Shown: positions 1 through 13,200 of the stretch, one piece after another
Numbering within the stretch: the stretch's first letter is position 1
How the letters are laid out: the number at the start of each line of letters is the position of its first letter
Assembly (NCBI RefSeq): GCF_932276165.1
Contig: NC_064012.1
Location: forward strand, 5,835,501-5,899,500
Length of the DNA stretch: 64,000 nt
Direction: 5' to 3'
From: Plutella xylostella
Taxonomy: Eukaryota > Arthropoda > Insecta > Lepidoptera > Plutellidae
The notes under the pieces: generated by a model
The model's database searches: none
What the model was told of the DNA's origin: nothing
The model's input: the letters and a program-made list of their open reading frames with translations, nothing else
Position numbers and translations under genes: made by a program

Positions 1-1300
1 AAAAAAACATTTACGATTAATTCTATTTATCTTGGCCTTAGACACTTCCTTCCTCTCTTTCCTTCCTTCAAAGTCTTCCCGAAATAATTAAAAAGTATAA
101 TTTTGGTTACTAGGTAGTGTTACTTGTTTTTCGATTATGATTGAATGTTTTCTTCCAGCATCTTGAAAATATTCCAGACCTCAACATTTTTATAGGATCT
201 TTATATATCATGAAAACATCAAAATAATCATATGAAATCTCTTGACCAGATAGAGAAACATAATTATAAATGTTAGATATTTATTTTTAAGTAAAAGGTA
301 ATCACACAAATGAATATTAACACACAAATAAAATAGGTAAAGTTATTTATTTAAGAAGTAGTAATGATTATTAAATGTTGCGCATTGGTCTTTGTTAATG
401 TGTCTCAAGTTTGTAAGTTGCACTTTGTATTATGTTTATGTACAATCAAAACCGCCCTTTCAGTATGTACCATATGAATGAATATTTTGTAATTTTCTTG
501 AACAAGTTATATACTTATCGCATTTCATGTCAGATGTTATTGTGTTTTGGTCTTCGGTAGCTAACGTTGAAATGTAACGTCCATGAATTATTTATTTATT
601 AAGTATTAAGTTATTATAATAGTCAAGTTTTTTATTTACGCATTTTATATCTAACAACTACTTACTGGATCTGTTATAAAAATACCTATTGTATTTGCAG
701 AATAAACTGATTAAGGTTAATTTGAATTGTGTTTTTCTATATGTATTTCGTTTATTACCATTTACCGCGTGACACAACGATATTTTAATACGAACTAGAT
801 ACTACGACTAAATACAAAAGAAACTTCTCGTCAAATAATACCCCACATCTATCACTGAGTTCTAATTTTCAATTAGTTCGGGTTGTCATTAGGTTGAACT
901 TAAAACGGTTAGAGATTGAACAAAATGCGGACCGTTTTTTGCTTTGTTTTTGTATGAGTAAATTTAGTAAATTAAAGAGTTTTTTTTTCCACAGACAAAC
1001 TGTGTATATACTGTTTTGATGGGCAATAACTGTTAAACCAAAATAAAATAAGTACACTTTAATAAATAAATATAGAATTAAAATAAATAATAATGTGACA
1101 CACTATTTTGTTCGTATACCTCCATACTTACATACTATATGCTCACGACTGTAATCCATTGTTCGTACATTGTTAATCTAAGGTGTAACCCATCATCAGC
1201 GTCGGAAAAAATGAAACGAATCCATTACCGTTCGTAATATATGGGTTTTAACACCAAACCAAACTGATTGCAGCGAGCATATAATAAGGCGAGGTAAGAG
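1..1300. other. AT-rich stretch, no gene seen
   Basis: No open frame with coding character is visible on either strand. An AATAAA at 701-706 could be the end of a transcript entering from the left edge, but no coding exon supports this. Confidence 0.5.
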
Positions 1301-1311
1301 CGTAACTGAAT

Positions 1312-1473
1312 TGTCGCGTGTTGCACATTCACGTCAAATGGCTGAACCGATTTTAATGAAATTTGGTATGGTGTCAGCTGACACCCTGGATTAACACATA
1401 TATGGTACTTTTTATCGCGGAATTCCCACGGTAAAACTTTTTAAGGCGAAGCGAAGCTTGTGGGAATAGCTAG
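1312..1473 (+). repeat. Degraded RTE-like 3' tail
   Basis: This stretch carries the wording typical of insect RTE-type non-LTR tails: 'gctgaaccgattttaatg', then 'tttggtatgg', 'tactttttatcgcgg' and an 'aagcgaagcttgtggg' end. Related decayed copies lie at about 9265-9365 (plus) and 32640-32830 (opposite orientation). Family naming is from memory. Confidence 0.5.
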
Positions 1474-1669
1474 TACCTATGTGTATATTTTTTTTACTAT
1501 ATGTGTACCTACCGATGCCTATATTACTGCCTACCTTGAGGTCGTTGTGTGAGATGTCCTCTCATATAATTATTCTCGGAATCGTATGTCATCGTAACCA
1601 AAGCAATATTTTTTCCAACCCAGGTAGGTAGTATGCTATACAACCTAACCTAAATAGCCGTTCAGGCCC

Positions 1670-2035
1670 TCCTCTGGCTCGAATGGAATCTTTGTGCATA
1701 AGTGCATAACGCTCCTAAGCTTGGACCATTTCCACAGCTGGCCCACTGCGGCGGCGGATTGGTTCTTGGGGTCATCCATCAAAATGCGTAAAAAAATATC
1801 AATGTAATTTTTTTCGATATTTTCTGATCAACAAAGAGAACTATCTAACTGCTGCCGAAACAGCAACCGGGACCCACGGCTGAACGTGCCGTCCGAAGCA
1901 GTTATAATATTCTAGTCTATGGTCCGAAGCACGGAAGCGCCCAGAAAACAACCACATGAAATCGGTCACCCATCCAATAACCAATGAGTGCGTGCCATGT
2001 GTTGCTTAACTTCAATGATCAGTTGCAGTACCTAA
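1670..2035 (-). mobile_element. 5S rRNA-headed SINE-like element, degraded
   Basis: Read on the minus strand, positions 2035 to about 1950 resemble the internal-promoter half of 5S rRNA: a 'ctgatcattgaagttaagc' block followed by 'ggatgggtgaccg'. The body then runs through 'cgcttccgtgcttcggac' and a block with the 'gtgggccag' core, which also occur in the 9.5-9.9 kb copy. This layout fits a SINE3-type element with a 5S-derived promoter. No target duplication was identified. Confidence 0.55.
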
Positions 2036-2331
2036 AACTATAAAGTCCTGAAAACGGAAGTGGATCGTAAATAATTGTTAAAGACCGTATTTAATCATTA
2101 AATATTTATTTAAGGACAAATCCGTTAAAAAGATCTTATAAATCGGTATTTATTTTTAATATTTATGTAAGTATATACCTATGTAATTAAATAACTGACA
2201 ATGATAAATGTCTCTGTCTTTGCCAAATCGCACTCTTTATTATCAGGACTTTATAGTTGGTCTGTACAATCACTTAAGCAAGCAATACTACGGACCCTTC
2301 CTGAAACTAGTGTTTAAAGTCCGCTGAAGAA

Positions 2332-2809
2332 TAATAAAATTAGAAAGGGCGCAAAGAGCCGTCCTAAAAGTCAGTCACTCTTTACCATTTTTCTTCCCTA
2401 CGAAAGATCTCTACTCTTTGTCGAATGTTCTCTCTATCCGTAAACTATTCGTTCTTAATACCATACTAAAGCAACACTCTAGCCTCAAATATGACCCATC
2501 TATTATGCAAAATAGACGCGTGAAACATATGATCTGCCGCTCAAATACAGTTATGAATACAGTGTTCTCGAATAGATTCTTTGAATTCTTGGGAGGTTAC
2601 CTTTATAATAAGGCAAATAAAATACTTCAAATATACTCGTTAACCAAAGCAAACGTCAAAAAAGTTGTATCGGAATGGCTTAGATCACTTGATTATGAAG
2701 AAACCGAAAATCTTTTACACATCGTCTCATAATACCTATTATTTCATATTATTACCTAAATATGTCAACTATACTTATTCGTCGCCACAAAAGTATTTAT
2801 TTCTTTCAC

Positions 2810-2858
<49 letters not shown>

Positions 2859-3141
2859 CACACACACATATACGCATACATATACCCTCACACCCTACTT
2901 TATGTAAAACTAATTGTTTAATGTTCATTGTTATCAGTTAAGACGCATTGTATCCATTGTCCACATGGTTCAGAGTAGGAGAGGCTGGTAATCCGTCATA
3001 CAGGTATCCTAGTACGGACACCAGTCTCTCACATAGATCAAAACTAATGTACAATCTAATCTTAGCATAACAACCTATACATTTTCTGTAAACATCTGTG
3101 TGAGAGAAAAATAAAGATTTTTATTATTATTTTTATTATTA
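2332..3141 (+). mobile_element. 3' end of a CR1/jockey-like non-LTR retrotransposon
   Basis: A plus-strand frame ending at the TAA at 2730-2732 reads as the C-terminal end of a non-LTR reverse transcriptase. Recognisable blocks are LSIRKLFVLNTILKQ, FFEFLGGYLYNKAN and the terminal WLRSLDYEETENLL. An AC-rich 3' UTR follows, ending in an A-rich tail with TTATT repeats near 3115-3141. It is 5' truncated, since the catalytic RT domain and endonuclease are missing. The ORF part is open but is only a fragment, so it is a dead copy. Confidence 0.75.
2811..2870. repeat. (AC)n microsatellite
   Basis: An AC dinucleotide run with one interruption, inside the 3' UTR of the non-LTR fragment. Confidence 0.9.
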
Positions 3142-3830
3142 TGTTTCTACCTTTTCAGGAGCCTTATGGTAAGTAAGGAACCCTAAAACCCAAATACCCC
3201 TCCTAGTGTTTCATACAATGACCCCTCCCCGGCCCTCTAACATGGTGTCCTTTGTGGCTAGGTTAGGAAAAATTATCAGTGTCCCCATTTACACCGATGC
3301 TCAATAATTTAGGATCAGACCACTGAGTATCAGACAGATGACTAGCAAAAGATATGATCTTGTTCTAGGTATTAGGTTTTTCCAGCCCTTCAAGCTAAAG
3401 CTGAAGTTGTTTTGATCCAGGTCCAGACATATTAACCGAAGAATCACACAAGATGCACCTCGTGAATATAGTAGGAATAGTAGTTGCATGATACGTAATT
3501 ACGTGGTGCCCCTCGGGAGTTCTATGTCCAGAGCCTTGGACGCTTATTGGCTGTTGATATCAACATTAACTGCGACTGGTAGATAATTGAATTATTATAT
3601 AGGGCTAATATTCTATTTCGGAACCTATCTTTTACCAATCAACTGTTACTGTGTTCTATTAAGTAGGTATTTACTGAACTGCCTTCTAAAAAATAGGTAC
3701 TTACCTAGTTAAATACTAGGTAGATCTATTAATCTAGAATACTTACCTACACAAATATATTTTTTCACTTAGGCCTACTGCCCGCTATCGCCTAGTAGGT
3801 ACCAAAACTAAAATTCACAGCAGCAAGCGA
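3142..3830. other. Upstream intergenic, no gene seen
   Basis: AT-rich with TAGGTA/AAGTACTT words. Nothing codes convincingly. It turns abruptly GC-rich at about 3845, just before the LRR gene. Confidence 0.5.
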
Positions 3831-3930
3831 GAAGTTGGTGATAGTCCGGGCGCGCGGTGGAGACCGGGGAGCACGGGCAGGGTGCGCGCGCGGCCGGCAG
3901 TCGAGTCGGCACGCTCGTCGCGCACGCACC
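3831..3930 (+). promoter_or_regulatory. Probable 5' UTR / core promoter area of the LRR gene
   Basis: This GC-rich block directly precedes the ATG at 3931, in strong contrast to the AT-rich DNA to its left. No TATA box stands out, and the transcription start cannot be fixed from sequence. Confidence 0.3.
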
Positions 3931-4253
3931 ATGCCCGCGCCCACGCCCGCGCTCTGCGCCGCGCTGCTCTGCGCCCTCGTCGGCGTCGGCGCCAGCCTAC
4001 ACTGCGCCATGCGACGCGAGATCTCCCCCTGCACCTGCCGCCGCGAGGACACCGGCACTGGCGCCATCCACGTCGTCTGCCAGCGCATCAACACCTACCA
4101 GGAGATCGCCGCCGCCCTCGCAAACAAGTTCAGCCCCAAGACCAAGATCGGCCTCGACATCTCCTACTCGCAGCTGCCCGACTTCGGCGCGCACAGCTTC
4201 CGAGACCTCGGCCTGTCCATCACCAGGCTCAAGCTCAACTACGACAACCTCAG
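3931..4253 (+). CDS. LRR gene exon 1 (start, signal peptide, N-cap)
   Basis: The ATG at 3931 is chosen because it begins a signal peptide. An upstream in-frame ATG at 3835 would add 32 Arg/Gly-rich residues ahead of it. The exon stops after 107 codons plus 2 nt (phase 2). The donor that fits the next exon is AG|GCAAGT, a GC rather than GT donor. The only nearby GT (4259) gives phase 0, which does not join exon 2 in frame. Confidence 0.85.
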
Positions 4254-7200
4254 GCAAGTTGCACCGCGTAGCTAAGCTGATCCACCCTTGCGCTGCACCG
4301 TTTCTGATGATGCCTTCCCGCTATGCAGTAGTATTATATGAGAGCCCTAAACGGCTCATAGCAATAATATTGTGAGCAAGTTGAACAATAATATGTGTGA
4401 GTTGAATGAGAAAACAACATGTCAGTGATAAGATGGGCGCGCGGGCGCGATGAGGATCGCTCTGTTATCACGTCCAGTGGGCGGCTCCGAGCAGCCAGGG
4501 TCCCGCGGCGATCGACCACCAACAACACCAAACTTTTTCAATCTCTATCAATTCATTACTTAGAAGTAATTAAAGCTTATCGGCTAGCAAACACAATAAT
4601 TATTGTCCGTCAGTAAATTTCCCTTGGGGAATCAGTATGTAATAAACAAGTATTATATTATACCTTATACACGCAAATATAAGATATAGGTACTTACCTA
4701 AGTATATCGGTACTAAGCCACTTTACAGAAGATGTTAAACAACATCTACTGAATGTTCTTTATTTCCCGAAGATCTGAGCAATTAAATTGCCCGTGACCT
4801 ATGAGCTCGACCCGCATTGAACACTTTAATTGGTCTTTCTGTGATTTTAAAGGCCTAGATTCTGTTAATTTCATTACCTCTTCGCGGAATCTTTGGACCA
4901 CGAAACCTGCTATTTGCTGTAGCTATAAGCTCTTTGATCATTGTGTCGTACAAGCCTATGCTTTGAACATAACACCCTTGACCCTTGAAAACAACAGTCC
5001 TACTGTTGAGGTATCAGTTTTTGACTGCCTGTGTCACTCGGGTCTGCGGAATTCCTTTTGGGATCGAGAGTAATTTTCCGTTTAAGAAACATAACAACAA
5101 AAGTTGGCTTACTGATGATCTATTACGCAATGCTTGTAGTACTTACCTACAGGTAGTAGGTACAAAAGCGCCTTATGATGATTCATGATGTTGAAGTAAT
5201 GTGGTAGCAGGGTAGGGTGCAGAAAGAGAATGTGGTAGATGATGAGAGCGCTGGCTGAAGTCCGCAGATCATGCGGCCTGGCATCTAGGAGTCGTCGCTT
5301 GATAGTTTGTGGGTTATCATGGGTCGGTTCTAAAGCAGTAAAATTGAATGATAAGTATTGGTCGTATCGTATTCACTATATTTACTCATTAATGATGTAC
5401 ATACAAATTACAGTAACTGTTGTTTGTAGTCTGCATTTTCTAAAGTTTATTGACGTTCCTAAACATATTTTGGAACTTAGGTCTGTTGAATTTGTATCTA
5501 TTCTATCAATGGTGATGTGCATAAAGCTATAGCTAGGTATTTTTTCTATGTTTATAACAATAACAACTAAGTATCCATATACCTAGCTTTATACCCACCT
5601 GATTGTGATTATGTACGTTTTTTGTATAAATAGACACGTATCATGTACTTGACTACGTAATACTTACCTACTTGTCTAACGTGCAGTAAAACCCAAAAAT
5701 ATCCGGAAAAATGCAAGACAACCAAATATAACATAAAAATTTAGTTAACTACTTACCCATTCTCAAATTCTGGTATATTCTTGTAAGGTAAAAATATATT
5801 GTATAAATATATAGTCGCATCCATATCTGACCAGTACCACAACAATCTTATCGCATGCTTACCTACTAAGGTTACGAAGACTTCTAATAATAAACGACAG
5901 TGGCCATTTCATCATATTCGCATATTTATTTCTCGTGAAACTATACTTTAGTTACAATTAAATTACATTGTTGTCTCTACACAAGATATAGAAATTCGTT
6001 GCACTTGAAATGAAGTTCGTCAAACTTAACTAACATAATAAAATAATTATACATAGTGTATGTCATCTCACGCCCAGCATCAACATACCTGTGTACAAAA
6101 ATGAATCCCTATTTGTCTTGGTCACGAAATCACTTGAGAATGGCTTTGTTTGTGATAAAGATACTTAATTTTGGTTTATAATGTGTGTTTATAATTTATA
6201 AAATTTTATTTCTTTGTTTAAATATAATGCGCCTGCGCAGCCGGGATGGTACCCTTGACCGTTCGGACAACAGTGACTTACTAAGTTAAAAAAACAGGAC
6301 TCTAGTCCGTAAATTCATAACTATTTGACTCATTTAGACCCTAAACTGTTAATACAGAACCATACTTTCCTGTAGCTGCAAATCAACTTTTACGCAGCTA
6401 TGTTGGGATTTTTCTATCAGGGCCACCCTGTAGTACCTATATTGAGTTAAGTGCATAAGGTTCCCTATGGGGGTGTGTAGTGTGTAGTAACTGCTCCTGG
6501 CTCTCTCGAATGGAACCTTTGTGCATAGCCCCAAGGACGAAACTGACTTCCTAAGCTTGGATCCATTCCCACCACGCTAGTCCATTGCAGGTTGGTGGGT
6601 CCTCCACACATCTATAGATGCGCAGATTTATTCCCGGTGATTTGAGTTTTCCTTCACCGCAAGAGCCCGTGATATAATTGTACTTAAATTCCTTATTTTT
6701 AAAGAATTCATTGGTGTGTGCATACATGGCAGGATTCTAACCCAGGACATTACGAATGAAAGTCATAAGATCCGTAACAATAGAAGTTTTGGGAAAATAC
6801 TTTCAAACGGAAGTTATGAGTTATACCTATATTATATCACCGGGTTCCCCTCATCTCGCATAATCTTTATTGACCAAAACTCATTTCGCATAACTCATAT
6901 GGTCTAAACTTTTTTGGCCGAACCATCACTTTGCCAAGACTTATGTGGCATAAGGCTCGTTTCGTCTAAAACTCTTTAGGCACAATCTTTAAACACCTAA
7001 GTTTCGTTTGCTCAAATTTATTTTTGTAAAGGTATAATATTATTTTTCCTATTATTATCATAATAAATAATATATTAAGTATGTAGTAAATGTACAAATT
7101 GCGATATTTATCTCTTGCATTCCGATAATCACGATACTCGTATTCAATGATCAAAAGACGAAAGTGAATTGAATGACCATTATAATTATTATACAAACGC

Positions 7201-10200
7201 CATTAAACCCTATGGGATCGAAACCTAAAGATAGGTGCGACGACGAGCAAAGCGAGGAGGAGCGTGTTAGGTGCACATGTTCGTCAAAAGCAAAGCGGAG
7301 CGCAGCGAAGCGGAGCGGAGCGTTTCTCACATAGATAGTGGCCACAATACAAGACACCAGATTGTGCTATGTAGGGAGACGCGCCATCAAAGTTAAAGCC
7401 AAACGAATATTATTACTTTGTATAACCTATGCCATAGCATTATTAGGCTATTCAAGATTTGGCCATACCATTATTAGGCTAAACAAGATTATGCGAAATA
7501 ACTTTTTACTAAACAAGATTTATGCCATATAATTTTCGGCGAAACGAGACTTTGACCAAACGGTACTATGCAACACGAGATTAGGCAAATAAATCTTAGG
7601 TCAAAAAAGGTAGATCATATAATCAATGAAGATCTTATAGGTAGTCATAGGTATCATATTAATCGTAATGTTTATTTCGGGAGCCATATCAATCTACCTT
7701 AGTTTTTCAAAATTAAACCGACCTTACTCACATAAGTCACTATAGTCACTAAAACTTAATTAACTATATCAAGATTTAATGCCTATATTCAAAGTTACAG
7801 TTTTGTTTTTCCGCCTTGTTATAATTATTACAAATACTTACCTAAGTCAATAACACGACAAGCTGTTCTATGTAAGTAAAACGTAGCTTTTCACGCAAGC
7901 TTCACCTTACCTAGGAAAACATTTTAGTTTTCCTATGCATTTTTTAGGGTTCTGCACCTTAAAAGGAAAAAAAGGAACCCTTATAGGATCACTTTGTTGT
8001 CCGTCCGTCTGTCTGTTCGTCTGTAATATTTTAAAAGACCCCAGCTTGAAAGGAGCCACCTCCACGTATCAACTGTAATCACGACTGACAACTTAGGTAT
8101 TTGACCGTTTCTTCACGGTGACCAACGACCAACCCATGTCCAAATGTCCATAGTTTGTCAGCACCACGCTAAGAAGACGAAGCTATTAATAATTATGTAA
8201 GGATATTTTTTAATAATCTTATTACTTATAGGTACGTATAGGTTAATTTTTTTCCCAATGGCAATCTGAGGTAACTTTTAACGGGAAACTGTCCCAATAC
8301 CTACTGAGAGTAGGTATATTATACAACCAAACAGTCAGCATTGTATGAAGAAGATTGTCGGTACCTGCATGCCTGCATGTTATTCGCAGATGGTTAGTTA
8401 CTTCAATAACTCAATTAGGAGCTAGTAGGTATGTATTGCATGCTCGTTTATGCATCTGGCCCTCTATACTTGGCAAAGGACCTTTCAAGCACTTGTGTCG
8501 CCCTACATACATAATTAGCCTTGGATATGATCTAAATTATCTTGATCACCAAGACCGCTTCAGCTACCTTACCACCACCGATTACATTATTTATCAACAA
8601 GCCTTCCATAAGCAGCACTAACTGTCGAATTTATACCTACAAATTAATTGCACTTACACGTTATACGAGCTTAGTTACTAAGCTTAGCAATATAAACCAT
8701 CTATAGGCGCCAAAAAAGCGCGAGTCACAGAAACCACTCTAAGGATTCATCGTCACGACCCATCACGTCTCCACTGATGGGGCACGGCCGGGTCTCCTGC
8801 CACCAGTCCACCACGCTGGCCTAGTGCGGGTTGGTGGACCCCAACACAAGCAAGCTTGTGCTGAGTGAGAGAGTTGTCGGGTAAATTGGGAACCCGACTG
8901 TCAGATGTTTTCAAGCCGCCCAAAGGCCTCTGACTAGGCTTAACGACTGGACTGCTGCCTCGTCCGAAGCACGGAAGCGTCCAGAAAAGAACCACTTGAA
9001 ACCACTGTAAATGCAATTCAATGTTGCAGAAGGCGTCATTTTTTTATATTTTTTTATCCTTTTATTGCACAATATACAAACGTAATTAGGTATGTCATTA
9101 AGCTAGCCTTTTCATTGCTCGTGAGTGGGTTAGTACGATATTATTATATAGTTTCAATTTAATTCAAGTAATTATACTTACTTAAGACCTTACAAAATTT
9201 AGAATCGATCGGACAGCATAAAGTTTATCGGATCCCCTCATCAACCAGAAAAGAGCTGATAATATTCTGAAAACGGCTGAAACGATTTTAATGAAACGTA
9301 GCGAAATTACTATCGCCCTAAAACACAAAACGAAAATCACTCAGCCGTTTACCTTTACCACAGATAGATTCACAGCCACGTTATACTTATAAAAGCCTGG
9401 TTTTTCCATCGGGGGATAAATATGGATATACATAATGGATGAAAATCAACCTTGAAGTTAAAATTTAGGTTTAGTTTACACCAGGGTTAAGACTTTATTA
9501 GTCCCGCGGAACCCGGTGGTTGTCTGAGAGGCTCAAACGGGTTCCGCATGTCGAGCGTCCGTAGTCGAGCGAGCTTCAGTGATCGTAAATGATCACTGAG
9601 GTTAAGCAACAACTGACACGGTCAGCCATTAGATGGGTGACCGATTTCAAGTGGTTCTTTTCTGGACGCTTCCGTGCTTCGGACGAGGCAGCAGTCCAGT
9701 CGTTAAGCCTAGTCAGAGGCCTTTGGGCGGCTTGAAAACATCTGACAGTCGGGTTCCCAATTTACCCGACAACTCTCTCACTCAGCACAAGCTTGCTTGT
9801 GTTGGGGTCCACCAACCCGCACTAGGCCAGCGTGGTGGACTAGGCCTAAACCCTTTTTTCATTGGCAGGAGACCCGTGCCCCAGCAGTCGGGACGTGATG
9901 GGTGGTGATGATGAATCCTTAGAGTGGTTTCTGTGACTCGCGCCTTTTTGGCGCCTATAGGTACTCGTAGATGGTTTATATTGCTATGCTTAGTAACTAA
10001 GCTCGTATAACGTGTAAGTGCAATTAATTTGTAGGTATAAATTCGACAGTTAGTGCTGCTTATGGAAGGCTTGTTGATAACTAATGTAATCGGTGGTGGT
10101 AAGGTAGCTGAAGCGGTCTTGGTGATCAAGATAATTTAGATCATATCCAAGGCTAATTATGTATGTAGGGCGTCACAAGTGCCTGAAAGGTCCTTTGCCA

Positions 10201-13200
10201 AGTATAGAGGGCCAGATGCATAAACGAGCATGCAATACGTACCTACTAGCTCCTAATTGAGTTATTGAAGTAACTAACCATCTGCGAATAACATGCAGGC
10301 ATGCAGGTACCGACAATCTTCTTCATTCAATGCTGACTGTTTGGTTGTATAATATACCTACTCTCACTAGGTATTGGGACAGTTTCCCGTTAAAAGTTAC
10401 CTCACATTGCCATTGGGAAAAAAATTAACCTATACGTACCTATAAGTAATAAGATCATTAAAAAAAATCTTTTTTTTTTATGCAGCCTGTGTAGTGTCCC
10501 ACTGCTGGGCAAAGGCCTCCTTATAAACTGACCACCGTTCCCGATCATGTGCTTCCTTCGGCCATATAAAAAAAATCGTTACATAATTATTAATAGCTTC
10601 GTCTTCTTAGCGTGGTGCTCTCATACTATGGACATTTGGACATGGGTTGGTCGTTGGTCACCGTGAAGAAACGGTCAAATACCTAAGTTGTCAGTCGTGA
10701 TTACCTACAGTTGATACGTGGAGGTGGCTCCTTTCAAGCTGGGGTCTTTTAAAATATTATCCCTTTCAGATATAATATTATACTTACAGTCACTCACTCT
10801 TATTTCCATCGATAGCATTGTGTTTACTTGCCATGTTCTTAGAATCTTAATCAGCAATCAAGTTTTTCCTGGAATAATTAGTAGTTCAGCAGAACCTCAA
10901 TATTAAATAAGTTTTGTAGATATAAAATCAGTTTTCCAAAAAATATATTCTTAAGTATTCTTAAAGCTATCCTTCAACCTATCTACTTATACTTACTTAA
11001 TCCAAATATCACAATGTGCTCTATTTTCAGTCGGTAATGTTCCCAAACATAAGATTTCATTGATTGATCCTTGTTTAGGTTAGTACCTACATACATATTT
11101 GACCTAAAATGTACCCTAAACCATTATTATCGCTTCGATTTAATATACGAAAAAAAAATTATAAGTACTTTCTTGAAATATAAAATAAAACTCCATGGCT
11201 TTCTTGTACGCGACTCTACACAAAATTCAGGGCCGTCGAAGATTCAAGTTCAAATTCTATCGATTTTCACTGCGCCTGATAATTTACATTATCTGGCCGA
11301 GACTTCAGAATATTATCCTGAGCTTTTACCGTAGCCGTACATATCTCTCGGGCCTACTGCTCCATTCAATTGTATTTGCTGGTCTCATTTTGTAATTTAA
11401 TTACCCTTTGCCCTCACGCGAGAACGCCAATTATATCGTTCGCTCTAGCTAATTCACTGAACAGGACACTCTTTAGAACTATAAAATATGTAATTTAAAT
11501 CAAAAGACAGGTGCTTTATTTAATCAAGTTTTAACAGTGATCATCAGAAGTCTTTTATCGTCCTTCCGCACATAGGTCTCTCCCAAAGAGCACATCACGC
11601 TAGTTCCTGTCCTCGGCCTTCCTACAACCTGCGAGGTACTATCTGCGACCTATAAAGGTTGGAATTTTATCAGTGACCTTCCTGTGTGACTTTGGCCTAT
11701 GAAAGTGTACCTTGTCTGATGTCGTTGGTACAGCGGCAGCTTGCAGGTGTCCTACAATTCTATTTTCGTGTACCTTCTTAGAATTCTGTGTCAATTGTTT
11801 TCTGAATCTTTACTTAGTCATATCCTGTAAGTACTTACATACCTTTGTAAATAAAACATAATTATGTAGGTACCTATAATGTACTTATTCTTCAAGACCA
11901 TAACCATATACGGCCAACTAGAAAAAACGTAACAGTACCTATCTAACTTTGAATCCTTGTCCACATTAAAAGGATAATAACTATTCGGAAAGAGATGATA
12001 GGTTCCATTTTGATGATTGGTTTCTTATCGTTTTGTCTGTTACCCATCCCATGATTGAAAATGTATTGATTGTCCATGACAGTGATTTAACATCCTCACT
12101 CAATGTGTACGAGTATGTACTTAATAAATATATGTAATGCAATAAAAATAAAAAACATAGCCTTAAAAGGTGACGCCCTGACTTCTAAACTAGGAACACC
12201 TGTATGTCAGGAGTGCCTTCCCAGAAATTGCACACTGGCCAATGTTGTTGGCTACCGTGCACACATTTGACCGTCAGAATCTGTAGATTGTCTGAATATT
12301 TGTATGAGATGGGCAGCTGTGGTGACAAATAGGCTCGGAGGACATTAATATTAAACTATCCCGCAGTACGGTACACACTCAATATAGTGATCTCCGTACA
12401 ATTATCAGAAATAGGGCGGCCTAATTCAATTGGCAGTGAACGAGTATTTCAGGTGTTGCATTTGCATCTATGACCTAGATTGGGGCTATATATTATGCCT
12501 ATTCTGTCGATGAGATGCAGTTTCACACAACCTGCATTACATTGAATTTTTTCATTAAGTATATCCAGATTTTCAGAGACTAGTCCTAGGACATGAGCTT
12601 ACATTAGCCTCACATATTGGAGCTGGTACCTACGGTAGCCAAGGGTTTTGATAGAGTAAAAATATAGTTAAGTGAATTTCCAATCAGGATAACATTTTTG
12701 TTTTGGGATTGATTTGATCGGATTAAAGGAGAATGGCCATTTTCTAAGGCGCCTTGACCCGCTAGAGCAGCCATTGATGAAACATATACTGATGTGTAGC
12801 CCATGACTACAGTACTCGTATATCCTGGTGTAAATTTTATTAGATTTTTAAAATATTTTTCCCTCATTTAGTACACTTTTATCATTGAATAAAAATAGGT
12901 TTGGTTAGTGGCTGCAAAGCGGGTCAGATTTGGCCATTCTCATTTGACACCAGTAAGGAAAATATGGCTAGGATTCCTGGATTTCTGTAGATCATTCAGA
13001 CCCACATTATTAACAAAAATTTATATTCATTGTTATTATATAGTTAATGTAGGTACATATATATATTTATAGTAACATTAAACAAGCTCTAAACTCAATA
13101 TTGATATTATGCTATTTTCTTGTATAGAATAAGATTGAGAACATTACGTCTAGTCTAGCCTTGTGTCAATAAACTTTTCTTAATCAATACTTATACAAAT

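Larger units (their letters stand above)
8024..10759. repeat. Large inverted duplication (arms 8024-9001 and 9645-10759)
   Basis: The left arm reads as the reverse complement of the right arm from end to end, with scattered substitutions and small indels. The arms are about 0.98 and 1.1 kb around a 643 bp unique spacer. The right arm is longer mainly because of an insert near 10471-10577. The inner boundary lies inside a 5S-headed SINE: the right copy keeps its 5S head, while the left copy starts just after it. Confidence 0.9.

Noticed and set aside
3792..4375. Several overlapping open frames on both strands around LRR exon 1
   Set aside because: They are shadows of the GC-rich exon. Only the 3931 frame has a signal peptide and joins exon 2 in phase.
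8753..9908. Nearly identical 87- and 91-codon frames at 8753-9016 (minus) and 9633-9908 (plus)
   Set aside because: Both lie in the SINE body carried by the two arms of the inverted duplication. They share the same peptide only because the DNA is duplicated.
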